A DNA stretch of 64,000 bases from the NCBI GenBank assembly GCA_964057225.1, contig OZ059898.1, positions 434,001-498,000 on the forward strand, read 5' to 3'. How positions within the stretch are numbered: the first letter of the stretch is position 1; the number at the start of each line of letters is the position of its first letter. The stretch comes from Auanema rhodensis (lineage: Eukaryota > Nematoda > Chromadorea > Rhabditida > Rhabditidae). The notes under the pieces are model-generated. The model was given only the letters and a program-made list of their open reading frames with translations. It ran no database searches and had not been told where the DNA came from. Below, one piece after another: positions 38,077 to 51,411 of this stretch. Both the position numbers and the translations under genes were made by a program.

Positions 38077-41000
38077 GCGTTTCTCAATGTAGTATAGTGC
38101 ATTCGATGCGGATTTTTAAGCTGCGTCGATCTGTGTTATCAGATTTGCGCTAGCTTAAAAATGCACCGAGATATCAACTGATATAAGTTCACACTTATAT
38201 CCTCGATTTTCACCCTGAAGAATTAATTTTTTCGTTGAATAACATTGTCCATCGTCTTTGCCTTGAAAAAAGGAATCTAAAAACATCTACTTTTCGCCAA
38301 ATTATTTTGAAATTTTTCGAAAAAATTTTTGTCAAAATGTTTTTGGAAGCAATGTTGAGTGTACATGGAAACTCAACATACACTAATGCATCATTTTTCA
38401 AACGATCATAACTAATTTTTGTATTAAGCGTTTCTCAATGTAGTATAGTGCATTCGATGCGGATTTTCAAGCTGCGTCGATCTGTGTTATCAGATTTGCG
38501 CTAGCTTAAAAATGCACCGAGATATCAACTGATATAAGTTCACACATATATCCTCGATTTTCACCCTGAAGAATTAATTTTTTCGTTGAATAACATTGTC
38601 CATCGTCTTTGCCTTAAAAAAAGGAATCTAAAAACATCTACTTTTTGCTAAATTATTTTGAAATTTTTCGAAAACATTTTTGTCAAAATGTTTTTGGAAG
38701 CAATGTTGAGTGTACATGGAAACTCAACATACACTAATGCATCATTTTTCAAACGATCATAACTAATTTTTGTATTAAGCGTTTCTCAATGTAGTATAGT
38801 GCATTCGATGCGGATTTTTAAGCTGCGTCGATCTGTGTTATCAGATTTGCGCTAGCTTAAAAATGCACCGAGATATCAACTGATATAAGTTCACACTTAT
38901 ATCCTCGATTTTCACCCTGAAGAATTAATTTTTTCGTTGAATAACATTGTCCATCGTCTTTGCCTTGAAAAAAGGAATCTAAAAACATCTACTTTTCGCC
39001 AAATTATTCTGAAATATTTCGAAAAAATTTTTGTCAAAATGTTTTTGGAAGCAATGTTGAGTGTACATGGAAACTCAACATACACTAATGCATCATTTTT
39101 CAAACGATCATAACTAATTTTTGTATTAAGCGTTTCTCAATGTAGTATAGTGCATTCGATGCGGATTTTTAAGCTGCGTCGATCTGTGTTATCAGATTTG
39201 CGCTAGCTTAAAAATGCACCGAGATATCAACTGATATAAGTTCACACTTATATCCTCGATTTTCACCCTGAAGAATTAATTTTTTCGTTGAATAACATTG
39301 TCCATCGTCTTTGCCTTGAAAAAAGGAATCTAAAAACATCTTCTTTTTGCTAAATTATTTTGAAATTTTTCGAAAAAATTTTTGTCAAAATGTTCTTGGA
39401 AGCAATGTTGAGTGTACATGGAAACTCAACATACACTAATGCATCATTTTTCAAACGATCATAACTAATTTTTGTATTAAGCGTTTCTCAATGTAGTATA
39501 GTGCATTCGATGCGGATTTTTAAGCTGCGTCGATCTGTGTTATCAGATTTGCGCTAGCTTAAAAATGCACCGAGATATCAACTGATATAAGTTCACACTT
39601 ATATCCTCGATTTTCACCCTGAAGAATTAATTTTTTCGTTGAATAACATTGTCCATCGTCTTTGCCTTGAAAAAAGGAATCTAAAAACATCTACTTTTTG
39701 CTAAATTATCTTGAAATTTTTCGAAAAATTTTTGTCAAAATGTTTTTGGAAGCAATGTTGAGTGTACATGGAAACTCAACATACACTAATGCATCATTTT
39801 TCAAACGATCATAACTATTTTTTGTATTAAGCGTTTCTCAATGTAGTATAGTGCATTCGATGCGGATTTTTAAGCTGCGTCGATCTGTGTTATCAGATTT
39901 GCGCTAGCTTAAAAATGCACCGAGATATCAACTGATATAAGTTCACACATATATCCTCGATTTTCACCCTGAAGAATTAATTTTTTCGTTGAATAACATT
40001 GTCCATCGTCTTTGCCTTGAAAAAAGGAATCTAAAAACATCTACTTTTTGCTAAATTATTTTGAAATTTTTCGAAAAAATTTTTGTCAAAATGTTTTTGG
40101 AAGCAATGTTGAGTGTACATGGAAACTCAACATACACTAATGCATCATTTTTCAAACGATCATAACTAATTTTTGTATTAAGCGTTTCTCAATGTAGTAT
40201 AGTGCATTCGATGCGGATTTTTAAGCTGCGTCGATCTGTGTTATCAGATTTGCGCTAGCTTAAAAATGCACCGAGATATCAACTGATATAAGTTCACACT
40301 TATATCCTCGATTTTCACCCTGAAGAATTAATTTTTTCGTTGAATAACATTGTCCATCGTCTTTGCCTTGAAAAAAGGAATCTAAAAACATCTTCTTTTT
40401 GCTAAATTATTTTGAAATTTTTCGAAAAAATTTTTGTCAAAATGTTCTTGGAAGCAATGTTGAGTGTACATGGAAACTCAACATACACTAATGCATCATT
40501 TTTCAAACGATCATAACTAATTTTTGTATTAAGCGTTTCTCAATGTAGTATAGTGCATTCGATGCGGATTTTTAAGCTGCGTCGATCTGTGTTATCAGAT
40601 TTGCGCTAGCTTAAAAATGCACCGAGATATCAACTGATATAAGTTCACACTTATATCCTCGATTTTCACCCTGAAGAATTAATTTTTTCGTTGAATAACA
40701 TTGTCCATCGTCTTTGCCTTGAAAAAAGGAATCTAAAAACATCTACTTTTTGCTAAATTATCTTGAAATTTTTCGAAAAATTTTTGTCAAAATGTTTTTG
40801 GAAGCAATGTTGAGTGTACATGGAAACTCAACATACACTAATGCATCATTTTTCAAACGATCATAACTATTTTTTGTATTAAGCGTTTCTCAATGTAGTA
40901 TAGTGCATTCGATGCGGATTTTTAAGCTGCGTCGATCTGTGTTATCAGATTTGCGCTAGCTTAAAAATGCACCGAGATATCAACTGATATAAGTTCACAC

Positions 41001-42987
41001 TTATATCCTCGATTTTCACCCTGAAGAATTAATTTTTTCGTTGAATAACATTGTCCATCGTCTTTGCCTTGAAAAAAGGAATCTAAAAACATCTACTTTT
41101 CGCCAAATTATTTTGAAATTTTTCGAAAAAATTTTTGTCAAAATGTTTTTGGAAGCAATGTTGAGTGTACATGGAAACTCAACATACACTAATGCATCAT
41201 TTTTCAAACGATCATAACTAATTTTTGTATTAAGCGTTTCTCAATGTAGTATAGTGCATTCGATGCGGATTTTTAAGCTGCGTCGATCTGTGTTATCAGA
41301 TTTGCGCTAGCTTAAAAATGCACCGAGATATCAACTGATATAAGTTCACACATATATCCTCGATTTTCACCCTGAAGAATTAATTTTTTCGTTGAATAAC
41401 ATTGTCCATCGTCTTTGCCTTAAAAAAAGGAATCTAAAAACATCTACTTTTTGCTAAATTATTTTGAAATTTTTCGAAAACATTTTTGTCAAAATGTTTT
41501 TGGAAGCAATGTTGAGTGTACATGGAAACTCAACATACACTAATGCATCATTTTTCAAACGATCATAACTAATTTTTGTATTAAGCGTTTCTCAATGTAG
41601 TATAGTGCATTCGATGCGGATTTTTAAGCTGCGTCGATCTGTGTTATCAGATTTGCGCTAGCTTAAAAATGCACCGAGATATCAACTGATATAAGTTCAC
41701 ACTTATATCCTCGATTTTCACCCTGAAGAATTAATTTTTTCGTTGAATAACATTGTCCATCGTCTTTGCCTTGAAAAAAGGAATCTAAAAACATCTACTT
41801 TTCGCCAAATTATTTTGAAATATTTCGAAAAAATTTTTGTCAAAATGTTTTTGGAAGCAATGTTGAGTGTACATGGAAACTCAACATACACTAATGCATC
41901 ATTTTTCAAACGATCATAACTAATTTTTGTATTAAGCGTTTCTCAATGTAGTATAGTGCATTCGATGCGGATTTTTAAGCTGCGTCGATCTGTGTTATCA
42001 GATTTGCGCTAGCTTAAAAATGCACCGAGATATCAACTGATATAAGTTCACACTTATATCCTCGATTTTCACCCTGAAGAATTAATTTTTTCGTTGAATA
42101 ACATTGTCCATCGTCTTTGCCTTGAAAAAAGGAATCTAAAAACATCTTCTTTTTGCTAAATTATTTTGAAATTTTTCGAAAAAATTTTTGTCAAAATGTT
42201 CTTGGAAGCAATGTTGAGTGTACATGGAAACTCAACATACACTAATGCATCATTTTTCAAACGATCATAACTAATTTTTGTATTAAGCGTTTCTCAATGT
42301 AGTATAGTGCATTCGATGCGGATTTTTAAGCTGCGTCGATCTGTGTTATCAGATTTGCGCTAGCTTAAAAATGCACCGAGATATCAACTGATATAAGTTC
42401 ACACTTATATCCTCGATTTTCACCCTGAAGAATTAATTTTTTCGTTGAATAACATTGTCCATCGTCTTTGCCTTGAAAAAAGGAATCTAAAAACATCTAC
42501 TTTTTGCTAAATTATCTTGAAATTTTTCGAAAAATTTTTGTCAAAATGTTTTTGGAAGCAATGTTGAGTGTACATGGAAACTCAACATACACTAATGCAT
42601 CATTTTTCAAACGATCATAACTATTTTTTGTATTAAGCGTTTCTCAATGTAGTATAGTGCATTCGATGCGGATTTTTAAGCTGCGTCGATCTGTGTTATC
42701 AGATTTGCGCTAGCTTAAAAATGCACCGAGATATCAACTGATATAAGTTCACACATATATCCTCGATTTTCACCCTGAAGAATTAATTTTTTCGTTGAAT
42801 AACATTGTCCATCGTCTTTGCCTTGAAAAAAGGAATCTAAAAACATCTACTTTTTGCTAAATTATTTTGAAATTTTTCGAAAAAATTTTTGTCAAAATGT
42901 TTTTGGAAGCAATGTTGAGTGTACATGGAAACTCAACATACACTAATGCATCATTTTTCAAACGATCATAACTAATTTTTGTATTAA
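38077..42987 (+). repeat. Second eight-unit higher-order repeat, 1.75 copies
   Basis: Copy one, 38077-40882, is 2806 bp; copy two, 40883-42987, has the first six units. Shared marks are CGAAAACATTTTTG (near 38672 and 41478) and the shortened unit with CTTGAAATTTTTCGAAAAATTT and CTATTTTTTG. The shortened unit occurs at 39481, 40533 and 42287, which explains the 2-bp and 1-bp departures from exact 351-bp spacing. Confidence 0.85.
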
Positions 42988-45900
42988 GCGTTTCTCAATG
43001 TAGTATAGTGCATTCGATGCGGATTTTTAAGCTGCGTCGATCTGTGTTATCAGATTTGCGCTAGCTTAAAAATGCACCGAGATATCAACTGATATAAGTT
43101 CACACTTATATCCTCGATTTTCACCCTGAAGAATTAATTTTTTCGTTGAATAACATTGTCCATCGTCTTTGCCTTGAAAAAAGGAATCTAAAAACATCTA
43201 CTTTTTGCGAAATTATTTTGAAATTTTTCGAAAAAATTTTTGTCAAAATGTTTTTCGAAGCAATGTTGAGTGTACATGGAAACTCAACATACACTAATGC
43301 ATCATTTTTCAAACGATCATAACTAATTTTTGTATTAAGCGTTTCTCAATGTAGTATAGTGCATTCGATGCGGATTTTTAAGCTGCGTCGATCTGTGTTA
43401 TCAGATTTGCGCTAGCTTAAAAATGCACCGAGATATCAACTGATATAAGTTCACACTTATATCCTCGATTTTCACCCTGAAGAATTAATTTTTTCGTTGA
43501 ATAACATTGTCCATCGTCTTTGCCTTGAAAAAAGGAATCTAAAAACATCTACTTTTCGCCAAATTATTTTGAAATTTTTCGAAAAAATTTTTGTCAAAAT
43601 GTTTTTGGAAGCAATGTTGAGTGTACATGGAAACTCAACATACACTAATGCATCATTTTTCAAACGATCATAACTAATTTTTGTATTAAGCGTTTCTCAA
43701 TGTAGTATAGTGCATTCGATGCGGATTTTTAAGCTGCGTCGATCTGTGTTATCAGATTTGCGCTAGCTTAAAAATGCACCGAGATATCAACTGATATAAG
43801 TTCACACATATATCCTCGATTTTCACCCTGAAGAATTAATTTTTTCGTTGAATAACATTGTCCATCGTCTTTGCCTTGAAAAAAGGAATCTAAAAACATC
43901 TACTTTTTGCTAAATTATTTTGAAATTTTTCGAAAAAATTTTTGTCAAAATGTTTTTGGAAGCAATGTTGAGTGTACATGGAAACTCAACATACACTAAT
44001 GCATCATTTTTCAAACGATCATAACTAATTTTTGTATTAAGCGTTTCTCAATGTAGTATAGTGCATTCGATGCGGATTTTTAAGCTGCGTCGATCTGTGT
44101 TATCAGATTTGCGCTAGCTTAAAAATGCACCGAGATATCAACTGATATAAGTTCACACTTATATCCTCGATTTTCACCCTGAAGAATTAATTTTTTCGTT
44201 GAATAACATTGTCCATCGTCTTTGCCTTGAAAAAAGGAATCTAAAAACATCTACTTTTTGCTAAATTATTTTGAAATTTTTCGAAAAAATTTTTGTCAAA
44301 ATGTTTTTGGAAGCAATGTTGAGTGTACATGGAAACTCAACATACACTAATGCATCATTTTTCAAACGATCATAACTAATTTTTGTATTGAGCGTTTCTC
44401 AATGTAGTATAGTGCATTCGATGCGGATTTTTAAGCTGCGTCGATCTGTGTTATCAGATTTGCGCTAGCTTAAAAATGCACCGAGATATCAACTGATATA
44501 AGTTCACACTTATATCCTCGATTTTCACCCTGAAGAATTAATTTTTTCGTTGAATAACATTGTCCATCGTCTTTGCCTTGAAAAAGGGAATCTAAAAACA
44601 TCTACTTTTCGCCAAATTATTTTGAAATTTTTCGAAAAAATTTTTGTCAAAATGTTTTTGGAAGCAATGTTGAGTGTACATGGAAACTCAACATACACTA
44701 ATGCATCATTTTTCAAACGATCATAACTAATTTTTGTATTAAGCGTTTCTCAATGTAGTATAGTGCATTCGATGCGGATTTTTAAGCTGCGTCGATCTGT
44801 GTTATCAGATTTGCGCTAGCTTAAAAATGCACCGAGATATCAACTGATATAAGTTCACACATATATCCTCGATTTTCACCCTGAAGAATTAATTTTTTCG
44901 TTGAATAACATTGTCCATCGTCTTTGCCTTGAAAAAAGGAATCTAAAAACATCTACTTTTTGCTAAATTATTTTGAAATTTTTCGAAAAAATTTTTGTCA
45001 AAATGTTTTTGGAAGCAATGTTGAGTGTACATGGAAACTCAACATACACTAATGCATCATTTTTCAAACGATCATAACTAATTTTTGTATTAAGCGTTTC
45101 TCAATGTAGTATAGTGCATTCGATGCGGATTTTTAAGCTGCGTCGATCTGTGTTATCAGATTTGCGCTAGCTTAAAAATGCACCGAGATATCAACTGATA
45201 TAAGTTCACACTTATATCCTCGATTTTCACCCTGAAGAATTAATTTTTTCGTTGAATAACATTGTCCATCGTCTTTGCCTTGAAAAAAGGAATCTAAAAA
45301 CATCTACTTTTCGCCAAATTATTTTGAAATTTTTCGAAAAAATTTTTGTCAAAATGTTTTTGGAAGCAATGTTGAGTGTACATGGAAACTCAACATACAC
45401 TAATGCATCATTTTTCAAACGATCATAACTAATTTTTGTATTAAGCGTTTCTCAATGTAGTATAGTGCATTCGATGCGGATTTTTAAGCTGCGTCGATCT
45501 GTGTTATCAGATTTGCGCTAGCTTAAAAATGCACCGAGATATCAACTGATATAAGTTCACACATATATCCTCGATTTTCACCCTGAAGAATTAATTTTTT
45601 CGTTGAATAACATTGTCCATCGTCTTTGCCTTGAAAAAAGGAATCTAAAAACATCTACTTTTTGCTAAATTATTTTGAAATTTTTCGAAAAAATTTTTGT
45701 CAAAATGTTTTTGGAAGCAATGTTGAGTGTACATGGAAACTCAACATACACTAATGCATCATTTTTCAAACGATCATAACTAATTTTTGTATTAAGCGTT
45801 TCTCAATGTAGTATAGTGCATTCGATGCGGATTTTTAAGCTGCGTCGATCTGTGTTATCAGATTTGCGCTAGCTTAAAAATGCACCGAGATATCAACTGA

Positions 45901-46146
45901 TATAAGTTCACACTTATATCCTCGATTTTCACCCTGAAGAATTAATTTTTTCGTTGAATAACATTGTCCATCGTCTTTGCCTTGAAAAAAGGAATCTAAA
46001 AACATCTACTTTTTGCTAAATTATTTTGAAATTTTTCGAAAAAATTTTTGTCAAAATGTTTTTGGAAGCAATGTTGAGTGTACATGGAAACTCAACATAC
46101 ACTAATGCATCATTTTTCAAACGATCATAACTAATTTTTGTATTAA
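42988..46146 (+). repeat. Loosely ordered satellite B units
   Basis: Nine units alternate TTCGCCAAAT, CACATATAT and unmarked types without a clean longer period. Single-unit peculiarities include TTTTTGCGAAAT with TTTTTCGAAG (42988), TATTGAG at a unit end near 44390, and AAAAAGGGAATC (near 44582). No gene or insertion is present. Confidence 0.75.
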
Positions 46147-48252
46147 GCGTTTCTCAATGTAGTATAGTGCATTCGATGCGGATTTTTAAGCTGCGTCGAT
46201 CTGTGTTATCAGATTTGCGCTAGCTTAAAAATGCACCGAGATATCAACTGATATAAGTTCACACTTATATCCTCGATTTTCACCCTGAAGAATTAATTTT
46301 TTCGTTGAATAACATTGTCCATCGTCTTTGCCTTGAAAAAAGGAATCTAAAAACATCTACTTTTCGCCAAATTATTTTGAAATATTTCGAAAAAATTTTT
46401 GTCAAAATGTTTTTGGAAGCAATGTTGAGTGTACATGGAAACTCAACATACACTAATGCATCATTTTTCAAACGATCATAACTAATTTTTGTATTAAGCG
46501 TTTCTCAATGTAGTATAGTGCATTCGATGCGGATTTTTAAGCTGCGTCGATCTGTGTTATCAGATTTGCGCTAGCTTAAAAATGCACCGAGATATCAACT
46601 GATATAAGTTCACACATATATCCTCGATTTTCACCCTGAAGAATTAATTTTTTCGTTGAATAACATTGTCCATCGTCTTTGCCTTGAAAAAAGGAATCTA
46701 AAAACATCTACTTTTTGCTAAATTATTTTGAAATTTTTCGAAAAAATTTTTGTCAAAATGTTTTTGGAAGCAATGTTGAGTGTACATGGAAACTCAACAT
46801 ACACTAATGCATCATTTTTCAAACGATCATAACTAATTTTTGTATTAAGCGTTTCTCAATGTAGTATAGTGCATTCGATGCGGATTTTTAAGCTGCGTCG
46901 ATCTGTGTTATCAGATTTGCGCTAGCTTAAAAATGCACCGAGATATCAACTGATATAAGTTCACACTTATATCCTCGATTTTCACCCTGAAGAATTAATT
47001 TTTTCGTTGAATAACATTGTCCATCGTCTTTGCCTTGAAAAAAGGAATCTAAAAACATCTACTTTTCGCCAAATTATTTTGAAATATTTCGAAAAAATTT
47101 TTGTCAAAATGTTTTTGGAAGCAATGTTGAGTGTACATGGAAACTCAACATACACTAATGCATCATTTTTCAAACGATCATAACTAATTTTTGTATTAAG
47201 CGTTTCTCAATGTAGTATAGTGCATTCGATGCGGATTTTTAAGCTGCGTCGATCTGTGTTATCAGATTTGCGCTAGCTTAAAAATGCACCGAGATATCAA
47301 CTGATATAAGTTCACACATATATCCTCGATTTTCACCCTGAAGAATTAATTTTTTCGTTGAATAACATTGTCCATCGTCTTTGCCTTGAAAAAAGGAATC
47401 TAAAAACATCTACTTTTTGCTAAATTATTTTGAAATTTTTCGAAAAAATTTTTGTCAAAATGTTTTTGGAAGCAATGTTGAGTGTACATGGAAACTCAAC
47501 ATACACTAATGCATCATTTTTCAAACGATCATAACTAATTTTTGTATTAAGCGTTTCTCAATGTAGTATAGTGCATTCGATGCGGATTTTTAAGCTGCGT
47601 CGATCTGTGTTATCAGATTTGCGCTAGCTTAAAAATGCACCGAGATATCAACTGATATAAGTTCACACTTATATCCTCGATTTTCACCCTGAAGAATTAA
47701 TTTTTTCGTTGAATAACATTGTCCATCGTCTTTGCCTTGAAAAAAGGAATCTAAAAACATCTACTTTTCGCCAAATTATTTTGAAATATTTCGAAAAAAT
47801 TTTTGTCAAAATGTTTTTGGAAGCAATGTTGAGTGTACATGGAAACTCAACATACACTAATGCATCATTTTTCAAACGATCATAACTAATTTTTGTATTA
47901 AGCGTTTCTCAATGTAGTATAGTGCATTCGATGCGGATTTTTAAGCTGCGTCGATCTGTGTTATCAGATTTGCGCTAGCTTAAAAATGCACCGAGATATC
48001 AACTGATATAAGTTCACACATATATCCTCGATTTTCACCCTGAAGAATTAATTTTTTCGTTGAATAACATTGTCCATCGTCTTTGCCTTGAAAAAAGGAA
48101 TCTAAAAACATCTACTTTTTGGTAAATTATTTTGAAATTTTTCGAAAAAATTTTTGTCAAAATGTTTTTGGAAGCAATGTTGAGTGTACATGGAAACTCA
48201 ACATACACTAATGCATCATTTTTCAAACGATCATAACTAATTTTTGTATTAA
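46147..48252 (+). repeat. Satellite B two-unit higher-order repeat, three copies
   Basis: Dimers of 702 bp start at 46147, 46849 and 47551. The first unit of each has CACTTATAT, TTCGCCAAAT and GAAATATTTCG; the second has CACATATAT and TTTTTGCTAAAT. The last second unit reads TTTTTGGTAAAT instead. This is the clearest stretch of the 702-bp alternation that underlies much of 27-60 kb. Confidence 0.85.
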
Positions 48253-51200
48253 GCGTTTCTCAATGTAGTATAGTGCATTCGATGCGGATTTTTAAGCTGC
48301 GTCGATCTGTGTTATCAGATTTGCGCTAGCTTAAAAATGCACCGAGATATCAACTGATATAAGTTCACACTTATATCCTCGATTTTCACCCTGAAGAATT
48401 AATTTTTTCGTTGAATAACATTGTCCATCGTCTTTGCCTTGAAAAAAGGAATCTAAAAACATCTACTTTTTGCTAAATTATTTTGAAATTTTTCGAAAAA
48501 ATTTTTGTCAAAATGTTTTTGGAAGCAATGTTGAGTGTACATGGAAACTCAACATACACTAATGCATCATTTTTCAAACGATCATAACTAATTTTTGTAT
48601 TAAGCGTTTCTCAATGTAGTATAGTGCATTCGATGCGGATTTTTAAGCTGCGTCGATCTGTGTTATCAGTTTTGCGCTAGCTTAAAAATGCACCGAGATA
48701 TCAACTGATATAAGTTCACACTTATATCCTCGATTTTCACCCTGAAGAATTAATTTTTTCGTTGAATAACATTGTCCATCGTCTTTGCCTTGAAAAAAGG
48801 AATCTAAAAACATCTACTTTTTGCTAAATTATTTTGAAATTTTTCGAAAAAATTTTTGTCAAAATGTTTTTGGAAGCAATGTTGAGTGTACATGGAAACT
48901 CAACATACACTAATGCATCATTTTTCAAACGATCATAACTAATTTTTGTATTAAGCGTTTCTCAATGTAGTATAGTGCATTCGATGCGGATTTTTAAGCT
49001 GCGTCGATCTGTGTTATCAGTTTTGCGCTAGCTTAAAAATGCACCGAGATATCAACTGATATAAGTTCACACTTATATCCTCGATTTTCACCCTGAAGAA
49101 TTAATTTTTTCGTTGAATAACATTGTCCATCGTCTTTGCCTTGAAAAAAGGAATCTAAAAACATCTACTTTTTGCTAAATTATTTTGAAATTTTTCGAAA
49201 AAATTTTTGTCAAAATGTTTTTGGAAGCAATGTTGAGTGTACATGGAAACTCAACATACACTAATGCATCATTTTTCAAACGATCATAACTAATTTTTGT
49301 ATTAAGCGTTTCTCAATGTAGTATAGTGCATTCGATGCGGATTTTTAAGCTGCGTCGATCTGTGTTATCAGATTTGCGCTAGCTTAAAAATGCACCGAGA
49401 TATCAACTGATATAAGTTCACACTTATATCCTCGATTTTCACCCTGAAGAATTAATTTTTTCGTTGAATAACATTGTCCATCGTCTTTGCCTTGAAAAAA
49501 GGAATCTAAAAACATCTACTTTTCGCCAAATTATTTTGAAATATTTCGAAAAAATTTTTGTCAAAATGTTTTTGGAAGCAATGTTGAGTGTACATGGAAA
49601 CTCAACATACACTAATGCATCATTTTTCAAACGATCATAACTAATTTTTGTATTAAGCGTTTCTCAATGTAGTATAGTGCATTCGATGCGGATTTTTAAG
49701 CTGCGTCGATCTGTGTTATCAGATTTGCGCTAGCTTAAAAATGCACCGAGATATCAACTGATATAAGTTCACACATATATCCTCGATTTTCACCCTGAAG
49801 AATTAATTTTTTCGTTGAATAACATTGTCCATCGTCTTTGCCTTGAAAAAAGGAATCTAAAAACATCTACTTTTTGCTAAATTATTTTGAAATTTTTCGA
49901 AAAAATTTTTGTCAAAATGTTTTTGGAAGCAATGTTGAGTGTACATGGAAACTCAACATACACTAATGCATCATTTTTCAAACGATCATAACTAATTTTT
50001 GTATTAAGCGTTTCTCAATGTAGTATAGTGCATTCGATGCGGATTTTTAAGCTGCGTCGATCTGTGTTATCAGATTTGCGCTAGCTTAAAAATGCACCGA
50101 GATATCAACTGATATAAGTTCACACTTATATCCTCGATTTTCACCCTGAAGAATTAATTTTTTCGTTGAATAACATTGTCCATCGTCTTTGCCTTGAAAA
50201 AAGGAATCTAAAAACATCTACTTTTCGCCAAATTATTTTGAAATTTTTCGAAAAAATTTTTGTCAAAATGTTTTTGGAAGCAATGTTGAGTGTACATGGA
50301 AACTCAACATACACTAATGCATCATTTTTCAAACGATCATAACTAATTTTTGTATTAAGCGTTTCTCAATGTAGTATAGTGCATTCGATGCGGATTTTTA
50401 AGCTGCGTCGATCTGTGTTATCAGATTTGCGCTAGCTTAAAAATGCACCGAGATATCAACTGATATAAGTTCACACATATATCCTCGATTTTCACCCTGA
50501 AGAATTAACTTTTTCGTTGAATAACATTGTCCATCGTCTTTGCCTTGAAAAAAGGAATCTAAAAACATCTACTTTTTGCTAAATTATTTTGAAATTTTTC
50601 GAAAAAATTTTTGTCAAAATGTTTTTGGAAGCAATGTTGAGTGTACATGGAAACTCAACATACACTAATGCATCATTTTTCAAACGATCATAACTAATTT
50701 TTGTATTAAGCGTTTCTCAATGTAGTATAGTGCATTCGATGCGGATTTTTAAGCTGCGTCGATCTGTGTTATCAGATTTGCGCTAGCTTAAAAATGCACC
50801 GAGATATCAACTGATATAAGTTCACACTTATATCCTCGATTTTCACCCTGAAGAATTAATTTTTTCGTTGAATAACATTGTCCATCGTCTTTGCCTTGAA
50901 AAAAAGAATCTAAAAACATCTACTTTTCGCCAAATTATTTTGAAATTTTTCGAAAAAATTTTTGTCAAAATGTTTTTGGAAGCAATGTTGAGTGTACATG
51001 GAAACTCAACATACACTAATGCATCATTTTTCAAACGATCATAACTAATTTTTGTATTAAGCGTTTCTCAATGTAGTATAGTGCATTCGATGCGGATTTT
51101 TAAGCTGCGTCGATCTGTGTTATCAGATTTGCGCTAGCTTAAAAATGCACCGAGATATCAACTGATATAAGTTCACACATATATCCTCGATTTTCACCCT

Positions 51201-51411
51201 GAAGAATTAATTTTTTCGTTGAATAACATTGTCCATCGTCTTTGCCTTAAAAAAAGGAATCTAAAAACATCTACTTTTTGCTAAATTATTTTGAAATTTT
51301 TCGAAAAAATTTTTGTCAAAATGTTTTTGGAAGCAATGTTGAGTGTACATGGAAACTCAACATACACTAATGCATCATTTTTCAAACGATCATAACTAAT
51401 TTTTGTATTAA
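48253..51411 (+). repeat. Satellite B units, unmarked pair then alternating types
   Basis: Three unmarked units come first; the ones at 48604 and 48955 both have TATCAGTTTTGCG, so they are a recent duplication of one unit. The remaining six alternate TTCGCCAAAT and CACATATAT types. Private changes are ATTAACTTTTTCG near 50506 and AAAAAAGAATC near 50903. Confidence 0.75.
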
